Source: Chloroflexota bacterium (GTDB lineage Bacteria > Chloroflexota > Dehalococcoidia > Bin125). From it: 64,000 bases of DNA. The notes below the pieces were generated by a model. It did no database searches. It saw only the letters and a program-made list of their open reading frames with translations, and was not told the DNA's origin. Numbering within the stretch: the first letter of the stretch is position 1; each line of letters starts with the position of its first letter. A program made the position numbers and the translations under genes. Shown here one piece after another: positions 24,093-31,922 of this stretch. The stretch lies in assembly GCA_009838915.1 (NCBI GenBank), contig VXQT01000019.1:24284-88283 (forward strand). The letters are read 5' to 3'.

Positions 24093-25094
24093 ATGCTCGA
24101 GCCCAACAACCTGAGCAACGATGAGTTGCGAGACGTTGCCGAGCGCGCGTTGCCGCACTGGGATCTCGCTGCGGACGCCATCGAGCTGGTCTCGCGCAGC
24201 GAGAACACGGTCTTCAAGCTCACAGTCCGCGAGGGACGCGCGTTCGCGTTGCGGATTCACCGTCCGGGCTATCACACGCTGGCGGAACTCGAGTCGGAGC
24301 TGGTCTGGACCGAGGCGCTGAACGCGGCCGGGATTCACGTGCCCGTCGGCGTGCGCACGCTGGACGGACCCGGCTACGCCACGGTCACCACGTCCGATGG
24401 CTTGTCGTCGCGGGCAGTCGGATTGGTCGAGTGGATGGAGGGCGAACTGCTCAGCAGCGTGATTGAGCGCGAGTCCGACCCGAAGCGCGTTGCCGCTCAC
24501 TTCGCCGAGATGGGCCGGATCCTGGCCGCCTGTCACAACCAGGCGAGCGACTGGACGACGCCGGTGGGGTTCACTCGTCATGCCTTCGATCTCCCGGGGT
24601 ACGTCGGCGATGCGCCGTTCTGGGGTCGATTCTGGGACATTCCGATCCTCACTCCCGATCAGCGTGCCATCCTCGGTCGCGCGCGTCAGGCCATCGCCAA
24701 GCAGCTGGACGAACTGGCGGCGGAGCAGCAAGCCTTCTCAATGATCCACGCCGACCTGCATGCTCACAATGTCCTCGTCCGCCCGGACGGCGCACTGCAG
24801 ATCTTCGACTTCGACGACGCCGGCTGGGGCTGGCACCAGTACGACCTCGCGGTTGCGCTGTTCAGGCTCCAGCAACGCCCCGACTACGACCGCATCTACC
24901 AGGCGATGCTGGCCGGCTACCGCGAAGCGCGACCCTTCAGCAGCCAGTCGGAAGAGTGGTTACCCCTGTTCCTGCTGCTCCGCCATCTCGTCGTGATCAG
25001 TTGGCAATGGGATCGGCCGGAGCTCGGCAGACGCGAGGGCTTGGAGGAGTGGGTCGAGGAGGGCTGTCGGCAGGTCGAAGCCTTCGGCATCTGA
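24093..25094 (+). CDS. APH-family small-molecule kinase (amino-alcohol or hydroxylysine kinase-like)
   Basis: 333 residues from an ATG at 24093, 4 bp after the aminotransferase stop. Kinase features are ENTVFKLTVREGRAFALRIH (N-lobe with its Lys/Arg region), VEWMEGELL, catalytic loop MIHADLHAHNVLV, and metal-binding IFDFDDAGWG. All core residues (His-x-Asp-x4-Asn and Asp-Phe-Asp) are intact, so it should be active. Relatives include homoserine kinase type II, aminoglycoside kinases and hydroxylysine kinase. The strict pairing with the upstream PLP enzyme supports a route in which an amino alcohol is phosphorylated and then eliminated. Confidence 0.85.
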   Translation: MLEPNNLSNDELRDVAERALPHWDLAADAIELVSRSENTVFKLTVREGRAFALRIHRPGYHTLAELESELVWTEALNAAGIHVPVGVRTLDGPGYATVTTSDGLSSRAVGLVEWMEGELLSSVIERESDPKRVAAHFAEMGRILAACHNQASDWTTPVGFTRHAFDLPGYVGDAPFWGRFWDIPILTPDQRAILGRARQAIAKQLDELAAEQQAFSMIHADLHAHNVLVRPDGALQIFDFDDAGWGWHQYDLAVALFRLQQRPDYDRIYQAMLAGYREARPFSSQSEEWLPLFLLLRHLVVISWQWDRPELGRREGLEEWVEEGCRQVEAFGI

Positions 25095-25135
25095 GCGCCC
25101 ATGCAGCAGCGCCTGTCATTTCAACGCGCACGTGG

Positions 25136-27469
25136 CTATCGCGGACTGATCGGGCGCGGCGCGGGCTCTCCGGGGACGCGCCTGTCGGTCAGGCCGGCGA
25201 TCACCTCGTCGGCAAGCAGCCGCTCGATGCGCTCAGCCTCGTAGCCGAGCGTCTCCGACAGGATCTCAACGGTGTGCTCACCCAGTCTTGGCGCCGGCCG
25301 ATCACATGTCGCCGGCCGTCGCCGAAGCCGCCAGGGGAATCCCTGGTACTGGCGTGTGCCCGTGTCGGGGTGCGCCAGGTACAACCACCAGTTGCGCGCG
25401 GCCAGGTGGGGGTCTCGCAGGTGAGTCAACGTTGAGTGCACTGCTGCCGCCGGCACGCCGATGCGCTGCAACCGGTGCTGCAATGTATGCGCGTTCCAGT
25501 TCCGCGTCCACGCCGTCAACTCCTGTTCAAGCGCGGCTTCGCAGTCCTTCCGACCGGCCGAGGTGCGCCACTCCGGGCGATCCAGGTCGGCAAACCCGGC
25601 CAACCGAAGCCAGGTCGCGTCGTCGGGGACGGAAATCGCGATCCACTCGTCGCGCCCGTCGACGGCGTCGGCGCAGCGGAAACACTCGTGCGGCGCGGCG
25701 CCCGGGACGCGGTTCCCGTTGCGCTCGGGCATCTGCTCACCGGCCGAGGCGGCCAGCAGGTACTCGTCGATGTAGGCGACGGCGGACTCGAACATCGAGC
25801 CCTCGACATGAATCGAAGCCCGCCCGTTCTGCGCAGCGAGCACCGCCGCCAGCGCCGCCGCCGCCATTTGCGCACCGACGATCGGATCGGCCTGCATCGT
25901 GCCCAGCATCAGCGGCGCTTCGCCTGCGTAGCCGTAGAGCAGGTCCCAGCCGGCGTTGCCCTCGGTCGTCCCGCCATTGGCGCGGAAGTTGTCGTAGGGA
26001 CCTCCGGTGCCGAATCCCGAGAACGAGACCAGCGCAATTTGCGGATTCACCTCGCGCATGTGCGCGTGCGTGAGGCGCAGATTCTCCAGCACCCGCGGAC
26101 GGAAGTTCTCCAGCACGACATCGGCGCGCGCGACCAGGTCGAGCGCGATCTCGCGTCCCTGATCGGTGTCAAGCGCGACTGATACCGTGCGCTTGCCTCG
26201 ATTGGCCATGTTGAAGTTGGGCCGCACGTTGAGCGGATGCGCGTCCGGCGACACGACACGCATCGGCTCGGCCGCGTCGTAGCGCCAGAGGTCGGGACGC
26301 TTCGGTCCCTCGACCTTGATCACCTCCGCGCCAAGATCGCTCAAGAGCGTCGTCGCATACGGACCCAGCCATGCGTGGGTGAAGTCAACCACCCGCAGAC
26401 CGTCCAACGGACCTGTGCTCGACTGCGGACGCGCCCGCTGTGCGAATCGGTCAGCCCGAGGCACATCGTCCTCGTGCTTCGTCACCCGCATCGCCCGACC
26501 GGCGCCGGTCAGCTCTTGCTCCTCGTGGAAGAATCTGATCGCATTGAGCTGCGGATCCTCCATCAACTGACGCGCCGAGCGATGCATCGCCATCACCGAG
26601 CCCAGCTCGGACAGTTTGGTCCAGATCGCCGCGGCGTCCAGCGACTCGACAATCGGCTGCACGTATGCCTTCGACGGCTCCTGCTCGGCGAACCTGGTCT
26701 CCCCTTCCAGCAGTTCGGCCGGCGGCGGCTCGACGCCGAAGGCGATTGGCAGATTGCGCAGCGTCTCCTTGGACCAGGGTGAGAGCGTGATGTAGCCGTC
26801 GGCGGTTTGGATCACTTCCGCCCAGCCCGGGGTGCCGCCGACCCGGGGCAACGCTTCGCCCGAGAACTCCGAGCGCAGCGACATGATCAGCGTCGAGCAA
26901 GCTTCCAGCGAGGACAACTCGATCCACTCGCCGCGGCCCGAGTGCAGCCGATCGAGCAGCGCCGCCAGCGCGGCGACCGCGCCAAGGATGCCGACCGCGC
27001 GCGGGATGATCGCGGCCGGCGCGGCCAGCGGCTCACGTCCCGCCAGTCCATTGGTACCCATGAATCCCGCCAGCGCCTGCACGATCAGGTCGTCAGCCAG
27101 GAAGTCCGCATAGGGCCCGTCCGTGCCGAACGGGGATGCGTGGACGACGATGAGCGCCGGAGATTCCTCGGCAATGCCGCCAAGCTCGTCGAGCGGCGCG
27201 TCGCTGATCAGCACATCGGCATCCAACAGTTCCGAGCGCCAGTCGCCGGCACCCATCGTCTTGCCGATCATCAGCGAGTGACGCAGCAGCGAATACGGCT
27301 CGCCGTCACGCTCGATGAGCGGCGGCGCGGCGCGCAGGCGGGAGTCCGGCGCTTCAAAGCAATGCACGTCCGCGCCCCAGCGGGCGAACTCGCGGGCGCA
27401 GGCGGCTGCCGGGATGTCGCGGCTGTATTCGACGACCCGCAGGCCCCGGAGCAGGTCCCCCTCGCTCAC
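25136..27469 (-). CDS. tandem-domain CaiB/BaiF family CoA-transferase
   Basis: 777 residues from a GTG at 27469 with CGGAG 9 bp upstream; the longer frame covers the enoyl-CoA hydratase gene in another frame. Two complete family III CoA-transferase modules: one from residue 1 (GLRVVEYSRDIPAAACAREF) and one from about 355 (GLRVVDFTHAWLGPYATTLL, SDLGAEVIKVEGP). The second has the catalytic-position Asp528 in MQADPIVG; the equivalent place in the first (AAIIPRAVG) has none. The family moves CoA between carboxylic acids as a dimer, so this looks like a covalent heterodimer with one active half. It is 14 bp downstream of an enoyl-CoA hydratase gene, suggesting CoA activation and hydration of the same acid. 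Confidence 0.88.
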   Translation of the reverse strand: MSEGDLLRGLRVVEYSRDIPAAACAREFARWGADVHCFEAPDSRLRAAPPLIERDGEPYSLLRHSLMIGKTMGAGDWRSELLDADVLISDAPLDELGGIAEESPALIVVHASPFGTDGPYADFLADDLIVQALAGFMGTNGLAGREPLAAPAAIIPRAVGILGAVAALAALLDRLHSGRGEWIELSSLEACSTLIMSLRSEFSGEALPRVGGTPGWAEVIQTADGYITLSPWSKETLRNLPIAFGVEPPPAELLEGETRFAEQEPSKAYVQPIVESLDAAAIWTKLSELGSVMAMHRSARQLMEDPQLNAIRFFHEEQELTGAGRAMRVTKHEDDVPRADRFAQRARPQSSTGPLDGLRVVDFTHAWLGPYATTLLSDLGAEVIKVEGPKRPDLWRYDAAEPMRVVSPDAHPLNVRPNFNMANRGKRTVSVALDTDQGREIALDLVARADVVLENFRPRVLENLRLTHAHMREVNPQIALVSFSGFGTGGPYDNFRANGGTTEGNAGWDLLYGYAGEAPLMLGTMQADPIVGAQMAAAALAAVLAAQNGRASIHVEGSMFESAVAYIDEYLLAASAGEQMPERNGNRVPGAAPHECFRCADAVDGRDEWIAISVPDDATWLRLAGFADLDRPEWRTSAGRKDCEAALEQELTAWTRNWNAHTLQHRLQRIGVPAAAVHSTLTHLRDPHLAARNWWLYLAHPDTGTRQYQGFPWRLRRRPATCDRPAPRLGEHTVEILSETLGYEAERIERLLADEVIAGLTDRRVPGEPAPRPISPR

Positions 27470-27483
27470 CGCCGCCGACTCCG

Positions 27484-28311
27484 TCAGTCCTGGCGCGGAC
27501 GCGGCCAGGGCTTGAGCTTGGCCAGCGCCTGGGCGACCGGGGAGAGCTGGCGCTTGCCCTTGACCATGCGCGGGTCGGGCTGTCCAAAGCGCGCGCCCAC
27601 GGCATAAGTCATGAAACTGGCGTTGATGTGCGTGGTGAAGCCCTGGCCGTCCTGCATGTTGTTGATCGAGTGCTTGATCTGGCGCAGCACCATCGGCGTG
27701 CGCTCGGCCACTTCGCGGGCGTACTCCAGCGTCTTCCGCTCCAGCACGTCGGCCGGATAGACCTGGTTGACGAAGCCCAGCTCCTTCGCCTCCTGCGCCG
27801 GAATAAACCGGTTCTGGAACAGGATCTCCTTCGCCTTGCGCACGCCCAGGTCCCAGGGCGCGGAGAAGTACTGCGTGTGCGAGGGCAGGAACAGCGCGTC
27901 GTCGGAGGCGAAGATCAGGTCCATCGAGGCAGCCACCATCCAGCCGCCGAAGATGCACTTGCCGTGGACCATCGCGATCGTCGGCTTGGGAATGTTGCGC
28001 CAGCGCATCGTGTTCGTGATCCGCGTGTCGCGCTGGCGGTCGTAGACGCCGACGAAGTCCTCGTCCCAGCCGCGAATCTCGCGGTCGGCCAACTCGGGCG
28101 GCGAGCCAAGGTCGTGCCCGGCGGAGAAGTCGGGTCCGTTGCCCGAGAGCACGATCACCAGCACCTCGGGATCGTCAACCGCCTCCTGGAAGGCGGCATC
28201 GATCTCCTCCAGCAACAACCGCGACTGGGCATTGCGGTACTCGGGCCGATTCATGATCACCCGGGCCACCGGACCCGGTTCGTAGATCACCTCGTGGTAG
28301 GTCACTGGCAT
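27484..28311 (-). CDS. enoyl-CoA hydratase/isomerase family protein
   Basis: 275 residues. Crotonase motifs are IMNRPEYRNAQSRLLLEEID, VIVLSGNGPDFSAGHDLG, and IAMVHGKCIFGGWMVAASMDL, then FGFVNQVYP-like LGFVNQVYPAD. A C-terminal extension (about 30 residues, ending with PWPRPRQD) follows the helical trimerisation region. In the second oxyanion region the usual AGGG is CIFGGW, seen in some acyl-CoA hydratase and hydrolase subfamilies. Probably acts together with the CoA-transferase 14 bp downstream. Confidence 0.88.
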   Translation of the reverse strand: MPVTYHEVIYEPGPVARVIMNRPEYRNAQSRLLLEEIDAAFQEAVDDPEVLVIVLSGNGPDFSAGHDLGSPPELADREIRGWDEDFVGVYDRQRDTRITNTMRWRNIPKPTIAMVHGKCIFGGWMVAASMDLIFASDDALFLPSHTQYFSAPWDLGVRKAKEILFQNRFIPAQEAKELGFVNQVYPADVLERKTLEYAREVAERTPMVLRQIKHSINNMQDGQGFTTHINASFMTYAVGARFGQPDPRMVKGKRQLSPVAQALAKLKPWPRPRQD

Positions 28312-28358
28312 CCTCGTCTCAAGCTCGCGGGAACTGCTCCGAGGCTACCAGTGCTCGG

Positions 28359-29150
28359 CTAGGCAAAGGACTCCGCCAGGAGCGCGTCGAGGATGCGATT
28401 GAAGTCGTCGGGCTGCTCCCAGTAGACGCTGTGTCCGGCCTCGGGCACCTGGAAGTACTGCGCGCCGGGCACCATCTCGGCGGCGCGTTCGATCAGCTCC
28501 GCAGGGATGATCGCGTCCTCGGCCCCGGCGAGGAAGATGACCGGCATCGTCAATGCGCCCAACTCGTCCTTCGAGACCGCGCCGTCCTCTTGTCCGAACG
28601 ACAGCGGTTGGTTGGGGTCAAGCGGAGGATTGAGTCCGCGAATCTGGTTGTAGAGGAAGACGCCGTGGGGCTCCTGTTCGAGATACGCGGGACCGACCAT
28701 CCTGGTCAGGCCGCCGCCCTCCTGGTTCTCCTGCGCCGACTGCACTGCCCTGCGCATCTCCTCGATCAGCTCCGGCGCGTCGATGCCGAGGAAAGTGTCG
28801 GCCATCAGCAGGCCGCGCACGCGCTGCGGATTGCGTACGGCGAAGGGCAGGATTGTGAATCCGCCCATCGACTGGCCGACCAACACCGCCTCAGGGATGT
28901 CGAGCGCGTCCATCAGTTCGCCCAGATCGCGCGCGAATGCCTTGCGCCCCTCGCCCGAGTCGTCGCGGCTGCGGCCCCAGCCGCGCACCTCGTAGGTCAC
29001 GCAGCGGTAGCGGTCTCGGTAGGCCGGGATTTGCTGCCACCAGCTCAGGTGATTGCCGCCCGCGCCGTGGACGAAGACGATCGTCTCCGGACCCTCGCCG
29101 AACTCGTCGTAGACCAACTGTCCGCCTGTCACATCCAGCGTCTCGGCCAT
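28359..29150 (-). CDS. alpha/beta hydrolase
   Basis: 263 residues. The fold is shown by the oxyanion HGAGGNHLSWW motif (VFVHGAGG), the nucleophile elbow VLVGQSMGGFTILP (Ser), an acidic residue in LAGAEDAIIPAEL and the final His in PEAGHSVYWEQPD. Typical of esterases, C-C hydrolases and lactonases; substrate unknown. It shares orientation with the upstream catabolic CoA genes and is divergent from the first selenoprotein gene with 76 bp between starts. Confidence 0.9.
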   Translation of the reverse strand: MAETLDVTGGQLVYDEFGEGPETIVFVHGAGGNHLSWWQQIPAYRDRYRCVTYEVRGWGRSRDDSGEGRKAFARDLGELMDALDIPEAVLVGQSMGGFTILPFAVRNPQRVRGLLMADTFLGIDAPELIEEMRRAVQSAQENQEGGGLTRMVGPAYLEQEPHGVFLYNQIRGLNPPLDPNQPLSFGQEDGAVSKDELGALTMPVIFLAGAEDAIIPAELIERAAEMVPGAQYFQVPEAGHSVYWEQPDDFNRILDALLAESFA

Positions 29151-29226
29151 CTTGCGCGCTCCTGCTCTGCTCTCGGAGGTCTGAACGGCTAAACGCTACT
29201 CTTTTCCCAGTCTGCGAGGTGTAGAG

Positions 29227-30285
29227 ATGGCGTTCGAGTACGCGGGCATCGACTTGCCGATTCGAGAGAAGACGATCGCGTCCCAGCGAATGAGTTGGGA
29301 GATGATCGCCCGTCCGGGCCGCTGGTGGACCGGCGCGGAGCGGGTCGAAATCGCCCGAATCGGTCGCGCCGCCCGAGAGCTCGAGGCCGTTGGCAGCGAG
29401 CTGCTTCCTGAAGCGGCCGTCTACGCGATCCAGAAGCTGGTAGTCGACAACGCCAATCTCAATCGCGAGTTCTACGCGGAGGTCGTCGCCGCCGAGGGCA
29501 TGACCGAGGATCGCTACGTCGAGCTGGTCGCGGTGGTCGTGCACTCGCTCTCGATCGACGAGTTTCATCGCGCCCTGGGAATCGAACCGGAACCGCTGCC
29601 GGAACCGATCGCCGGCGAGCCGAGCAGGCAGCGGCCCGCGCTGGCCGAACAGCGCGACTCCTGGCCGCCGCTCGTGCCCAGGCAGGGTCTCAACCGGGGC
29701 GATGACGTGTTCTACGGACCACTCGAGTGGGGCGCCAACGTGATCTCGGCGCTCTCGCTCGTGCCCGAGAACGTGCGTTGGCTGCACGATCTCTCCGAGG
29801 GTCACTACCTGTCCTTTGCAGAGATGCGGCAGCCCGACCCGCTGCGCGCGATCTCGCGGCCGCAGATCGAGTTGATCGCGTCACGTGTCTCGGCGCTCAA
29901 CGAGTGCTTCTATTGAACTGCCTCGCATGTACGCATGCTCCGTGAGAGCAGCAAACGCAACGGCAGCCTGGACAGCCTCAATCTGCAAGGCGCGGTCGGC
30001 CCCGAGGCCGATTCCGGCGTGCCGCACGGCGACCTGCTGACCGCCTTTGCCGAGGCTGCCGTCCGCCGGACTGACGCGCTGCCCGGTCTGCGCGAGCGGA
30101 TCGCAGCGGAACTCGGTGTGCAGGAATTGGTCGATGCTGCGGGAGTTGTGGCCAACTTTCAACGCATGGTCCGCATCGCAGACGGCTGCGGCATCCCGCT
30201 CGACGAGCTCACCAGGGACGCCACCGACGACGTGCGCGATGAACTCGGCCTGCATGAGTATGCTTCGGCTGCGAACACCGCATAA
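29227..30285 (+). CDS. AhpD-like selenoprotein 1 (Sec230 encoded by in-frame TGA at 29914-29916)
   Basis: Read conventionally, a 229-residue frame ends at TGA directly after ALNECFY. The same frame continues without a stop for 122 codons to TAA at 30283-30285. With TGA as Sec the junction reads Cys227-Phe-Tyr-Sec230-Thr-Ala-Ser-His234, the CxxC-x3-His redox motif of AhpD/carboxymuconolactone decarboxylase-like proteins with Sec for the second Cys. The upstream RQxELIASRVSALNECFY pattern is typical just before that motif. A hairpin at SECIS spacing follows. The predicted 352-residue protein would be a thiol/selenol peroxidase or reductase. GAGG lies 7-10 bp before the ATG. A related copy follows after 35 bp. 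Sec genes (selA, selB, selC, selD) are not in this window and must be elsewhere for this reading to hold. Confidence 0.9.
29933..29952 (+). promoter_or_regulatory. bacterial SECIS-like hairpin of selenoprotein 1
   Basis: Directly downstream of the TGA. Arms GC(A)TGCTC and GAGCAGC pair as seven base pairs with one bulged A, closing a 5-nt loop CGTGA at 29941-29945. The loop begins 25 nt after the TGA and contains GU, within the known range for bacterial SECIS elements that recruit SelB. The second selenoprotein has a loop at exactly the same distance. Confidence 0.75.
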
Positions 30286-30320
30286 CCGCACAGGGCAACG
30301 AGCACCGACAGGAGCCAGCC

Positions 30321-31409
30321 ATGACGACGACGACCTTCCCGTTCGCCTACGCCACGACCGACTGGCCCGTGCTGGAGCGCATGGCCGAGGCGCATCGCCG
30401 CAGTTGGGCCATGCTGGCCGCCCCGGGCGAATGGTGGACGGGCGCTCAGCGAGTCAGCATCGCGGCCGAGTGCCGCCGCGCATCGGCTCTGGTCGACGGC
30501 CTGCCCGATCCCGGGCCTGGTCCGGCCGCATTGTCCGAGGCTGCCCTATTCGCTGTTCACAAGCTGATCGGCGATCTGCCAAACGTCACCCGAGAGTGGT
30601 ACGACGAGACGATCAGCGCCGAAGGCATGTCCGACACCCACTACATCGAGCTGTTGGGCGTCGTCGTGCATATTTGGTCAGTGGACGAGTTTCATCGCGC
30701 ACTGGACATCGAACTGGAACCGTTGCCGGCTCCCATCCCGGGCGAGCCGACGCGCATTCGTCCCCTGGGCGCGAAGCCGCACGGCAGTTGGCCGGCCACC
30801 ATCCGCCCGGGAGATCTGGGCGAAACTGAAGCCGATATCTACGGCGGCGCAGAGTACGCGGCCAACGTCCGCGCCGCGATGAGCCTGCATCCCGACAGTG
30901 TGCGCTGGCTGAGCGATCTGTTCGACGCTCACTACCTGAGCTGGATCGAAATCGGAGGAGAGCAAGAGCCCTTCCGAGTGCTCACGCGTCCGCAGCGCGA
31001 ACTGGTCGCGGCGCGGGTCTCGGCCCTGAACGAGTGCTTCTATTGAACGATTTCCCACGTGATGCTGCTCGGTCGGAGCAGCGAAGAGCACAGCGCGTTG
31101 AACCTGAATGGCACCGTACGTAACGACATCGATAGCGGCGTCGAGCACGGAGACGTGCTGTTGCGATACGCCGACGCCGCTGTCGGCCACACGCCCGATC
31201 TCGCTTCTTCGCGCGAGGCGCTCAACTCTTCGATGGGTCCGGACGCCGTCGTCGATTGCGCCGCGACGATCGCCAACTTCCAGCGCATGGTGCGCATTGC
31301 CGACGGTTGCGGCATCCCCCTGGACTCATTCTCCAGGCAAGAGTCCGCCAAGTGGAGAGACGACCTCGGCATCGATGGCTTCCGCAGCCGAGGCAACACC
31401 TTCGGCTAA
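30321..31409 (+). CDS. AhpD-like selenoprotein 2 (Sec242 encoded by in-frame TGA at 31044-31046)
   Basis: Tandem paralogue of the preceding gene. The frame from the ATG at 30321 (AGGAG 6 bp upstream) meets TGA after ALNECFY and continues in the same frame to TAA at 31407-31409, giving 362 residues. The motif is Cys239-Phe-Tyr-Sec242-Thr-Ile-Ser-His246. Similarity to copy 1 runs along the whole length on both sides of the TGA: RSWAMLAAPGEWWTGAQRV before it, and VxNFQRMVRIADGCGIPLD after it in both. Continued conservation downstream of the TGA is strong evidence that the distal part is translated. Probable selenol-dependent peroxide or disulfide chemistry; substrate unknown. It is convergent with ribH (7 bp gap). 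Confidence 0.9.
31064..31082 (+). promoter_or_regulatory. bacterial SECIS-like hairpin of selenoprotein 2
   Basis: A perfect 7-bp stem, GCTGCTC with GAGCAGC, closes the 5-nt loop GGTCG at 31071-31075. The loop starts 25 nt after the TGA, as in copy 1. The loop sequence differs between copies while the stem and the spacing are kept, which is the pattern expected of a functional RNA element inside coding sequence. Confidence 0.8.
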
Positions 31410-31416
31410 TCGCGGT

Positions 31417-31905
31417 TCAGTTAATCGTCCGCAGGAGGCGGGCAATCTCGATCGCGGCCTGGGCGGCTTCTTCGCCCTTGTTGCCGGCGGAACCTCCGGC
31501 GCGAGCTAGGGCCAGCGCGACGGTCTGCGTGGCCAGGACCTCGAAAATCACCGGCACGCCGGTGTCCAGCCCGATCCGGGCAATGCCCTGCATCGCGCCG
31601 TCGACGACCAGACGATAGTGATCAGTCTCTCCCTCGATCACGGCCCCGAGGCAGATGACCGCGTCGAAGCGGCCGGCTTGCGCACACTTCTGTGCGGCAA
31701 TCGGAATCTCGAACGCGCCGGGTACCCAGTAGATGTCAATCTCGTCGCTGTCCGCGCCGTGCTCTTCAAGATGGTCGATGCAGCCGTCCAGCAGCTTGCT
31801 GGTGACGAAGTCGTTGAAGCGGCTGACTACCACGGCGAAGCGCAGGCCGGCGGCTGGGCCGTGTTCCGGATCGGGATTCGCCGCGCCGTCGTGGACCCTC
31901 GGCAT
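31417..31905 (-). CDS. ribH: 6,7-dimethyl-8-ribityllumazine synthase
   Basis: 162 residues. Makes lumazine from the RibB and RibA/RibD branch products. Motifs are FAVVVSRFNDFVTSKLLDGC, WVPGAFEIPIAAQKCAQ, VICLGAVIEGETDHYRLV (catalytic His), and AMQGIARIGLDTGVPVIF. GNKGEEAAQAAIEIARLL near the end completes the family pattern. It is the last gene of the riboflavin cluster, 17 bp downstream of ribBA. Products assemble as icosahedral or pentameric complexes in the cytosol. Confidence 0.96.
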   Translation of the reverse strand: MPRVHDGAANPDPEHGPAAGLRFAVVVSRFNDFVTSKLLDGCIDHLEEHGADSDEIDIYWVPGAFEIPIAAQKCAQAGRFDAVICLGAVIEGETDHYRLVVDGAMQGIARIGLDTGVPVIFEVLATQTVALALARAGGSAGNKGEEAAQAAIEIARLLRTIN

Positions 31906-31922
31906 CGGCCTCTGCGCCCCCC

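Noticed and set aside
29935..30285. Separate 116-residue gene after the first TGA
   Set aside because: It begins inside the conserved Thr-Ala-Ser-His segment and in the SECIS stem, has no ribosome-binding site, and is in frame with the upstream coding region; better read as the C-terminal part of a selenoprotein.
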